Notes under the pieces: generated by a model
What the model was told of the DNA's origin: nothing
The model's database searches: none
The model's input: the letters and a program-made list of their open reading frames with translations, nothing else
Shown: positions 6,912 to 12,839 of the stretch, in pieces
Position numbering within the stretch: position 1 is the stretch's first letter
Layout: every line of letters starts with the position of its first letter
NCBI GenBank assembly: GCA_023430845.1
Contig: JAEYYJ010000061.1
Span: 1-12,839, forward strand
DNA: 12,839 nt
Origin: Pseudomonadota bacterium
GTDB taxonomy: Bacteria > Pseudomonadota > Alphaproteobacteria > Rhizobiales > Hyphomicrobiaceae
Direction: 5' to 3'
Program-made: the position numbers and the translations under genes

Positions 6912-7753
6912 CAGACGGCGAGACGCCAAAGGCTTCCGCTCCGATGCGGGATCTCGGCCAGCGCATCGTTTCGGGTGTGGCACTGGCAGCGATTGTGCTC
7001 GTCGCGCTTTGGGCGGGTGTCCTGCCGTTCGCAGTCATCGTCGGAGCTGTCGGTGTCGTCGTCGCCTGGGAGTGGGGCCGTATCGTCCGCGCGCAGGGCA
7101 TCGACGCCATTCTGATCATCCAGGCCGTAGCCGTTGTCGCGGGCGTGCTGCTGGCGGCACGGGGGCTCGCGGGGCTCGGGCTGCTTCTGGTGGTCGTCGC
7201 CGCAATCATTTCGGCGCTCCTGGCATTCGGTGAGCGTGGGCACATGGCCGCGTTCGGCGCGCTCTATGCGGGGCTCCCGGCGATCTCCCTCGTATGGTTT
7301 CGGTACGACGCCACGGCGGGCTTCCTGGCTGTGCTGTTCATCCTCCTCGCGGTCTGGGCCACGGATACCGGGGCCTACTTCGCCGGCCGCCTGATCGGGG
7401 GGCCGAAGCTCATACCGCGTGTATCGCCGAACAAGACATGGAGCGGTCTCGCGGGCGGGATCGCCGCGGGAAGCCTCGTCGGCTTGATTTTCGCGCTGGT
7501 GCGCCCGGAGCTGTTCGTGGCGCATATGATGATCGTTGGCGCAGTGCTCGGCGCTGTGTCGCAGGCGGGTGACTTGATGGAATCCGCCTTGAAGCGCGAA
7601 TATGGTGTCAAGGACGCGAGTGCGCTGATCCCCGGCCATGGCGGGTTCATGGACAGGGTCGACGGTCTCAATGCCGCGGTCGTTGCTGCGGCCATTTTTG
7701 CCGTGACGGTCAATATCCAAGCGCCGGCCCGCGCTCTGCTCGGATTGAATTGA
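6908..7753 (+). CDS. cdsA: Phosphatidate cytidylyltransferase (CDP-diacylglycerol synthase)
   Basis: Makes CDP-diacylglycerol from phosphatidic acid and CTP at the inner membrane, the branch point to all phospholipids. 281 residues from GTG 6908, which has GAAGGA (6895-6900) seven bases upstream; an upstream in-frame GTG at 6887 would add seven residues but lacks a good ribosome site. The protein is mostly hydrophobic, with roughly seven or eight membrane segments starting near residue 20. The family signature near the C-terminus is complete: S226-x2-K229-R230, K235-D236, then P242-G-H-G-G and D249-R-V-D252. The conserved WATDTGAYFAGRLIGGPKL block with SPNKTWSG is also present. The stop overlaps a TTG of the dxr frame as TTGA, so the two genes are probably cotranscribed. 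Confidence 0.95.
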   Translation: MTDGETPKASAPMRDLGQRIVSGVALAAIVLVALWAGVLPFAVIVGAVGVVVAWEWGRIVRAQGIDAILIIQAVAVVAGVLLAARGLAGLGLLLVVVAAIISALLAFGERGHMAAFGALYAGLPAISLVWFRYDATAGFLAVLFILLAVWATDTGAYFAGRLIGGPKLIPRVSPNKTWSGLAGGIAAGSLVGLIFALVRPELFVAHMMIVGAVLGAVSQAGDLMESALKREYGVKDASALIPGHGGFMDRVDGLNAAVVAAAIFAVTVNIQAPARALLGLN

Positions 7754-7758
7754 GCACC

Positions 7759-8988
7759 ATGCAGAAGTTTGCGGACATCGAAACCGAAGCGGCGGCCCCG
7801 GCACGCGAGCCGGACGGGCCGGTGCGCCGCATCAGCGTTCTCGGTGCCACGGGTTCGGTCGGCACGAGCACGCTGGACCTCGTTGCGCGCCACGGCGACG
7901 CATTCGAGATAGATGCGCTCACGGCGCAGACGAACGTCGCGGCACTCGCCGAACTCGCACTCAAGCATCGCGTACGTATTGCGGTCATCGGCAGCACAGA
8001 GGGCTACGAGGAGCTCAAGGCGCGGCTCGCGGGCAGTGGCATCGAAGCCGCGGCGGGGCCGGCGGCGTTGATCGAGGCGGCGTCGCGTCCGGTGGATTGC
8101 GTGATGGCGGCGATCGTCGGCGCGGCCGGATTGCGGCCGACATTCGCCGCGGCCCGTGCATCGCGCCGTGTTGCGCTCGCCAACAAGGAATGCCTGGTCT
8201 CAGCCGGCACCGTCTTCATGTCGGCGATCAAGGACGCCGGCGCCGAACTGCTGCCCGTCGACTCGGAACACTCGGCCGTGCACCAGTCGATCGCCGACAC
8301 CGACCCGAAGTTCATCGAGCGCATTGTTCTCACGGGTTCGGGCGGGCCGTTCCGCACGTGGAGCGCGGACGAGATGGCTGCTGCAACTCCAGAGCAGGCC
8401 GCCCGCCATCCGAACTTCTCCATGGGGCGCAAGATCACTGTCGATTCGGCGACGCTCATGAACAAGTGCCTGGAGCTGATCGAGGCCTATCACCTCTTCC
8501 CGGTCACGGCCGATCAGCTGGCCGTCGTCGTGCATCCGCAACAGATCGTACATGGCTTTGTTGAGTTCGCGGACGGTTCGGTGATCGCGCAGATGGGCAC
8601 CCCGGACATGCGCACCCCGATCGCCTCCAGCCTGGCATGGCCGGCGCGGATGGCGGCGCCGGCCGCCCGGCTCGACCTCGTGCGGCTCGGCTCGCTGACC
8701 TTCGAGGCACCCGATGAAAAACGTTTCCCCGCCCTTGGTCTCGCACGGCGTACGTTCGAGCTCGGCGGAACGGCCGGTGCGGTGCTGAATGCAGCCAACG
8801 AGGTGGCGGTCGAGGCCTTCTTGGCCCGGCAAATTCCCTTCCCGGCGATCGCGGCGCTGGCGGGAGATGCCCTCGAGACCGCCGCACGGCAGGGGCAGGT
8901 GCGCGAGCCATCTTGCCTCGATGACGTCATAGCGGCGGACGAGGAAGGTCGCGCGCTGGCACGCGGCTTGCTCCGGCAGTATAGTTAG
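7759..8988 (+). CDS. dxr: 1-deoxy-D-xylulose 5-phosphate reductoisomerase
   Basis: Converts 1-deoxy-D-xylulose 5-phosphate to 2-C-methyl-D-erythritol 4-phosphate with NADPH and a divalent metal; the first committed MEP-pathway step and the target of fosmidomycin. 409 residues from ATG 7759. An in-frame TTG at 7750 overlaps the cdsA stop and is an alternative; neither has a clear Shine-Dalgarno. NADPH loop GATGSVG is at 29-35, NKE at 142-144, metal ligands Asp168 and Glu170 in DSEHSA, and the third ligand Glu239 in NKCLELIEA. These align with E. coli D150, E152 and E231. The flexible-loop Trp of E. coli (about 212) is Phe220 here (HPNFSMG), and the Gly after Asn-Lys is Cys237. About 20 residues precede the Rossmann fold, slightly more than usual. 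Confidence 0.96.
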   Translation: MQKFADIETEAAAPAREPDGPVRRISVLGATGSVGTSTLDLVARHGDAFEIDALTAQTNVAALAELALKHRVRIAVIGSTEGYEELKARLAGSGIEAAAGPAALIEAASRPVDCVMAAIVGAAGLRPTFAAARASRRVALANKECLVSAGTVFMSAIKDAGAELLPVDSEHSAVHQSIADTDPKFIERIVLTGSGGPFRTWSADEMAAATPEQAARHPNFSMGRKITVDSATLMNKCLELIEAYHLFPVTADQLAVVVHPQQIVHGFVEFADGSVIAQMGTPDMRTPIASSLAWPARMAAPAARLDLVRLGSLTFEAPDEKRFPALGLARRTFELGGTAGAVLNAANEVAVEAFLARQIPFPAIAALAGDALETAARQGQVREPSCLDDVIAADEEGRALARGLLRQYS

Positions 8989-9084
8989 CCTCTGGTTAAC
9001 CAGGCGGGTGGCATCGCACCTCGCCCGTCGTCTCGCTCCGGCCTGCAAAGGCTTGATCCAAAAAAGAATATCAGGAGTCCGACC
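8989..9084 (+). promoter_or_regulatory. dxr-rseP gap with a 12-bp palindrome
   Basis: CTGGTTAACCAG at 8992-9003 is a perfect palindrome starting four bases after the dxr stop. It has no loop, so a protein-binding site is likelier than an RNA hairpin. It contains TTAACCA in both directions, close to the TTAACCAT half-site of the cell-cycle regulator CtrA; that link is speculative. The rest of the gap shows a short hairpin GCCT-GCAA-AGGC (9041-9052) and an A-rich stretch before the rseP Shine-Dalgarno AGGAG (9073-9077). No strong promoter is evident. Confidence 0.4.
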
Positions 9085-10221
9085 TTGGACATGATCTGGA
9101 GTTTTCTGTCCGTCCTGCTGCCGTTTCTCTTTGTGCTGACGGTCGTGGTGTTCGTCCACGAACTGGGGCACTTCCTGGTGGCGCGCTGGTGCGGCGTGAA
9201 AGTGCAAGCATTTTCAATCGGTTTCGGTCGCGAGATTTGGGGCTTCAATGATCGGCACGGCACGCGCTGGCGGCTCGCCTGGATCCCCCTCGGCGGCTAC
9301 GTGAAGTTCGTCGACGACGAGAATGGGGCAAGTGTGCCATCGCGCGACGCTCTGAGTCGTATGAGCCAGGAGGAGCGCCAGGGAGCGTTCCAATCCAAGT
9401 CGCTCGGTCAGCGCGCTGCGATCGTAGCCGCCGGCCCGATCGCTAACTTCTTGCTCGCAATTGCCATTTTCGCAGGAATCTTCGCCACCATCGGGACGCA
9501 GATCACGGCGGCGAAGATCGATGAGGTGATCGCCGACGGACCGGCGGCGCGGGCCGGTTTCCAGGCCGGGGACGTCATCGTCGGCATCGACGGGCGGTCC
9601 ATCAACAGCTTCCAGGAAATGCAGCGGATCGTGTCCACGAGCGCCGATCAGGCGCTGAAGTTCGAGGTCGAGCGTGGCGGGGTCCGTGTGAGCCTGACTG
9701 CGACACCCGACAGGCGCGAGCACGAGGACCGCTTCGGCAACAAGATCCGCGTCGGCGTGATCGGCATCCGCCGAAACATGCAGGCTCAGGACATGGAGTA
9801 CCGGCGCCACGGCGTGTTCGAGGCGATCGGGCTCGGCGTGAGCGAGACCTACTTCGTGATCAGCCGCACGCTCGGCTATCTCAAGGACGTCGTTCTTGGG
9901 CGCGAGGCGGCCGATCAGCTCGGGGGGCCGATCCGGATTGCGGAAGTGTCCGGACAGGTGGCCAGCAGCGGGTTCGTTCCCCTGCTCAATCTGACCGCTA
10001 TTCTCTCGGTTAGCATCGGCCTGCTCAACCTGTTCCCAATCCCCCTTCTCGATGGCGGCCATCTCATGTTCTACTTGATGGAAGCGATTCGCCGTAAGCC
10101 GCTCAGCGAGCGGACGCAGGAGATTGGTTTCAGGATCGGATTGAGCTTGGTGCTTATGCTGATGATTTTCGCCACCTTCAATGATCGTGGGATCGTCCTG
10201 AGATGGATTGGATTGGGGTGA
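9085..10221 (+). CDS. rseP: RseP-type site-2 intramembrane zinc metalloprotease
   Basis: An inner-membrane site-2 protease that cleaves transmembrane substrates such as anti-sigma factors and leftover signal peptides. 378 residues. The start is TTG 9085, seven bases after AGGAG (9073-9077); ATG 9091 would be 13 bases away and is less likely. The first membrane helix carries the zinc and catalytic motif HELGH (25-29). The second hydrophobic stretch (about 111-138) includes GPIANF. One PDZ domain spans about 143-215, starting near the IADGPAARAGFQAGDVI segment. The third catalytic motif LLDGG has its zinc-ligand Asp at 323 in a helix starting with NLFPIP, and a last helix lies near 346-367. Gammaproteobacterial RseP has two PDZ domains; a single one is common in alphaproteobacteria. 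bamA follows, so the product may work in outer-membrane protein stress. The substrate is not shown here. Confidence 0.95.
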   Translation: MDMIWSFLSVLLPFLFVLTVVVFVHELGHFLVARWCGVKVQAFSIGFGREIWGFNDRHGTRWRLAWIPLGGYVKFVDDENGASVPSRDALSRMSQEERQGAFQSKSLGQRAAIVAAGPIANFLLAIAIFAGIFATIGTQITAAKIDEVIADGPAARAGFQAGDVIVGIDGRSINSFQEMQRIVSTSADQALKFEVERGGVRVSLTATPDRREHEDRFGNKIRVGVIGIRRNMQAQDMEYRRHGVFEAIGLGVSETYFVISRTLGYLKDVVLGREAADQLGGPIRIAEVSGQVASSGFVPLLNLTAILSVSIGLLNLFPIPLLDGGHLMFYLMEAIRRKPLSERTQEIGFRIGLSLVLMLMIFATFNDRGIVLRWIGLG

Positions 10222-10460
10222 ATTCGGGCTCGTGCGGTATTCTTGCCACTTCCATCAGGGGGGGTGAATCGTTAATTAAGTTCAGTCGGGTGTCGGCGTT
10301 TCGTGGGTCTAGTAACCATGGGCGCCGAGGGTGCCGGTGGGGACCGGCCAACGTGGATACCTGAAAAGGGAGGCCACAACTCGAACAGGCGCAGAACTTA
10401 AGCCGGGCGCTGCGCTGCTTTTGGGGGAACGGCAAGAAAAGGCAGACGACAAGGATGCCG
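10222..10460 (+). promoter_or_regulatory. Long structured leader of bamA
   Basis: These 239 bases contain no supported gene. An AT island, TTAATTAA (10272-10279), in GC-rich DNA could form part of a -10 region and lies just after a GANTC site (GAATC, 10266-10270). No good -35 is found; TTCCAT at 10250-10255 is the best placed. Downstream are a 6-bp hairpin GCCGGT-GGGG-ACCGGC (10333-10348), a start-less GGGAGG (10368-10373), and GCGCAG/CTGCGC (10389-10415) followed shortly by TTTT at 10419-10422. The last could be a weak attenuator. The long leader suggests that bamA has its own promoter. Confidence 0.4.
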
Positions 10461-12812
10461 ATGTTTCGGAAGTTGGGGATTGGGGGATCTTCGGTCGCGC
10501 TGGCGTTGGCGCTGATGGCCCCCCTGACAATCACCGTAGCGGGGGGCTTCGGGCTATTCGCCGTCGAAGCTCAGGCGCAGGATCTCCGCGTCAGAGAAAT
10601 CCAGGTCGTCGGTAATCGGCGCGTGGAACCCGAGACCGTGCGGTCTTATCTGCGCTTCACGGTCGGCGACGCCTACAGTGAGGCGCGCGTCAATCAATCC
10701 ATCACGGCACTCTTCGCCACCGGGCTCTTCTCCGACGTGCGGATCGAGCGGAACGGTGGAACAGTTGTCGTGAACGTGGCCGAGAACCCGGTCATCAATC
10801 AGGTTGCGTTCGAAGGCAACAAGCAGGTTGAGCGCGCAACCCTCGAGACCGAGGTGCAGCTCAAGCCGCGCTCCGTCTTTACGCGCGCCAAGGCGCAGGC
10901 GGACGTCCAGCGCATTCTCGACGTCTATCGCCGCCAGGGCCGCTTCTCCGCGACCGTCGAGCCGAAGATCATCGAGCTCGATCACGGTCGCGTAAATCTC
11001 GTCTTCGAGATCAACGAGGGCGGTGCGACGAAGGTCAAGAGCATCCAGTTCGTCGGCAATCGCCATTTCCAGGACTCGCAGCTCCGCGACATCGTCACGA
11101 CGACGCAGGAGAGCTGGTTCGACTTCCTCAAAGGCACCGCGTTCTACGATCCTGACCGCCTGAATCTCGATCGCGAGCTTCTGCGCCAGTACTATCTCAA
11201 GAACGGCTTCGCCGACATCCGCGTGGTCGCCGCCGACGTGCATCTCGATCGCGACGGCTCGGGCTTCTTCATCACCTTCGTGCTGGAGGAGGGCGAGCCC
11301 TATGTGTTCGGTGATGTGCGCATCGAGAGCAAGATTCCGGGCGTCGATACGTCCGGCCTGTCGAGCTACATCATCACGCGCACCAGCGGCACGTTCAATG
11401 CGGCCGAGATCGACAAGTCCGTCGAGCAGCTGACGCTTGCGTTGACCGAGCGTGGCCACACGTTCGCCCGCGTCCGTCCGCGCGCCGACCGCGACTCGAT
11501 CGGTCGTGTGATCGCGCTGACCTACGTGATCGACGAAGGCCCGCGCATTTATGTCGAGCGTATCAACATCATCGGCAACCTGCGCACGCGCGACTATGTG
11601 ATCCGCCGCGAGTTCCGACTTGCCGAAGGCGACGCCTACAATCCGCTTCTGGTGGACACGGCGAAGAAGCGCCTTCAGAATCTTGGCTTGTTCAAGGGCG
11701 TCGACATCAAACGGCGTCCAGGCTCCGCTGAGGACCGCGTCGTTCTCGATGTGACGGTCGTCGAGCAGCCGACGGGTGAGATCTCGTTCGGTGCCGGCTA
11801 CTCCACGCAGGAAGGTATCATCGGCGACATCGGGTTCACCGAGCGCAACTTCATGGGCAAGGGCCAGTTCCTGCGCTTGAAGCTCGGCGGATCGCTCGAG
11901 CGCCTGCAGATTGACCTGAGCTTCACCGAGCCGCGGTTCATGGACCGCAACTTGGCAGCCGGTTTTGATCTCTTCTACAGGGTCACGCAGAAGTACGACT
12001 TCCAGCCCTTCGAGCACACGCGGGCCGGCGGTACGGTTCGTCTGGGCGCACCGCTCAGCGAGTACCTGTGGCTGAACACGAACTACACGCTCAGCTATGA
12101 CGAGATGAGCGATGTGGATCCCGACGCCTCACGTGCTATTCGCGATCTGTTGCCGCCCGGTGAGAATAGCTTCGAGTATTGGACATCGTCGGTCGGCACA
12201 TCGCTGACGTACGACCGCCGCAACCACACCAAGACACCGACTTCGGGTTACTACCTGAACGCGGGCGTTGACTTCGCTGGTGTCGGCGGCGATGTGCAGT
12301 ATGTGCGCTTCCAGGGTGAAGCCCGATACTACTATCCGATCACCGAGCGGATCACGTTCGTCGGACGCGTGGCGGGTGGGCATATCATGGGCTGGGGCGG
12401 CGACGAGGTCCGTCTGCTCGACCAGTTCTATAAGGGTGGTGAGACCATTCGCGGCTTCGACCGTATCGGCCTGGGTGCTCGCGACGCGATTACCGATGAT
12501 AGTCTCGGCGGTCACACCTACTACGTCGGCACCGCTGAGGTCCGCTTCCCGATCCCATTGGTGCCTGATGAACTCGGAATTTCTGGTGCCGTCTTCGTCG
12601 ATGCCGGCTCGGTCTTCGGTGTGTCCCAGTCTGTGAAAAACTCTTTGGGCGCTGATTTGCAGGACTCGTCCGATATCCGTGTGTCGGCAGGCTTCGGTCT
12701 CCTCTGGAACTCCCCACTCGGTCCACTGCGCGGCGACTTCGGCTGGGCACTGATCAAGGAAGAGTTCGACAAGGAGCAGGTCTTCCGCTTCGGTGCGAGC
12801 ACGCGCTTCTGA
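10461..12812 (+). CDS. bamA: Outer membrane protein assembly factor BamA (Omp85)
   Basis: Core of the BAM complex that folds and inserts beta-barrel proteins into the outer membrane. 783 residues from ATG 10461, five bases after AAGGA (10451-10455); ATG 10455, two codons upstream, overlaps that ribosome site. A signal peptide with a long hydrophobic core ends in VEAQA, with probable cleavage after Ala39. Five POTRA domains follow, near 41-110, 111-187, 188-278, 279-360 and 361-438, several opening with the strand pattern V-x-G-N (VVGNRRV, FEGNKQV, FVGNRHF, IIGNLRT). The beta barrel begins about residue 439 with GEISFGAGYS. The conserved lid-loop motif is IRGF at 663-666 (VRGF in E. coli), and the protein ends in a beta-signal with terminal Phe. 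It is complete. Neighbour rseP is usual; lpxD would be expected next, beyond the window. Confidence 0.97.
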   Translation: MFRKLGIGGSSVALALALMAPLTITVAGGFGLFAVEAQAQDLRVREIQVVGNRRVEPETVRSYLRFTVGDAYSEARVNQSITALFATGLFSDVRIERNGGTVVVNVAENPVINQVAFEGNKQVERATLETEVQLKPRSVFTRAKAQADVQRILDVYRRQGRFSATVEPKIIELDHGRVNLVFEINEGGATKVKSIQFVGNRHFQDSQLRDIVTTTQESWFDFLKGTAFYDPDRLNLDRELLRQYYLKNGFADIRVVAADVHLDRDGSGFFITFVLEEGEPYVFGDVRIESKIPGVDTSGLSSYIITRTSGTFNAAEIDKSVEQLTLALTERGHTFARVRPRADRDSIGRVIALTYVIDEGPRIYVERINIIGNLRTRDYVIRREFRLAEGDAYNPLLVDTAKKRLQNLGLFKGVDIKRRPGSAEDRVVLDVTVVEQPTGEISFGAGYSTQEGIIGDIGFTERNFMGKGQFLRLKLGGSLERLQIDLSFTEPRFMDRNLAAGFDLFYRVTQKYDFQPFEHTRAGGTVRLGAPLSEYLWLNTNYTLSYDEMSDVDPDASRAIRDLLPPGENSFEYWTSSVGTSLTYDRRNHTKTPTSGYYLNAGVDFAGVGGDVQYVRFQGEARYYYPITERITFVGRVAGGHIMGWGGDEVRLLDQFYKGGETIRGFDRIGLGARDAITDDSLGGHTYYVGTAEVRFPIPLVPDELGISGAVFVDAGSVFGVSQSVKNSLGADLQDSSDIRVSAGFGLLWNSPLGPLRGDFGWALIKEEFDKEQVFRFGASTRF

Positions 12813-12839
12813 TCCAAGCGCCCCGCGCATAACGCGAAC
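12813..12839 (+). other. Sequence after bamA
   Basis: Only 27 bases remain after the bamA stop. No gene start, terminator or other element can be supported. Confidence 0.6.

Noticed and set aside
10331..10615. A 94-codon frame overlapping the bamA leader and signal peptide
   Set aside because: It has no good ribosome site, overlaps bamA in another frame, and its product is low-complexity Arg/Gly-rich.
10554..12017. A 487-codon minus-strand frame within bamA
   Set aside because: Antisense shadow of a complete BamA gene, with no domain recognised.

Overview
The window is GC-rich throughout and comes from an alphaproteobacterium, most likely of the Hyphomicrobiales (Rhizobiales). The signs are strong G/C bias at third codon positions, the order pyrH-frr-uppS-cdsA-dxr-rseP-bamA, a single-PDZ RseP and a bamA gene directly after rseP. 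Genus cannot be fixed from the sequence alone. All nine protein genes lie on the + strand, and almost every other open frame is a GC-bias shadow of one of them.

Region 1 (1-4370) is the less conventional part. A short leader (1-146) carries two inverted repeats. It precedes a very long gene for a fused indolepyruvate (2-oxoacid):ferredoxin oxidoreductase of about 1157 residues. A glutathione S-transferase-like gene follows after a gap of about 90 bases. That gap holds an unused strong Shine-Dalgarno sequence and two hairpins, one of which buries the transferase start codon in a perfect 10-bp stem. Many alphaproteobacteria have rpsB-tsf upstream of pyrH; here the oxidoreductase and transferase take that place.

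Region 2 (4371-12839) is a housekeeping and envelope cluster. pyrH (UMP kinase) and frr (ribosome recycling factor) serve nucleotide supply and translation. uppS makes the undecaprenyl carrier lipid, cdsA makes CDP-diacylglycerol for phospholipids, and dxr commits carbon to the MEP pathway that supplies isoprenoid precursors for UppS. rseP is an intramembrane site-2 protease of envelope-stress signalling, and bamA is the outer-membrane protein insertase. uppS, cdsA and dxr are tightly packed and probably cotranscribed; a possible 16-codon micro-ORF exactly bridges uppS and cdsA. frr, uppS, rseP and bamA each have a longer non-coding leader (about 100-240 bases), so internal promoters are plausible.

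I do not see a new defence, mobile or biosynthetic system. There are no tRNA or rRNA genes, CRISPR arrays or insertion sequences. The points worth a second look are mostly regulatory: the transferase start-codon hairpin, the bridging micro-ORF, palindromes near +1 of the oxidoreductase gene and after dxr, and the bamA leader. There is also one residue swap in DXR, where the flexible-loop tryptophan is phenylalanine.
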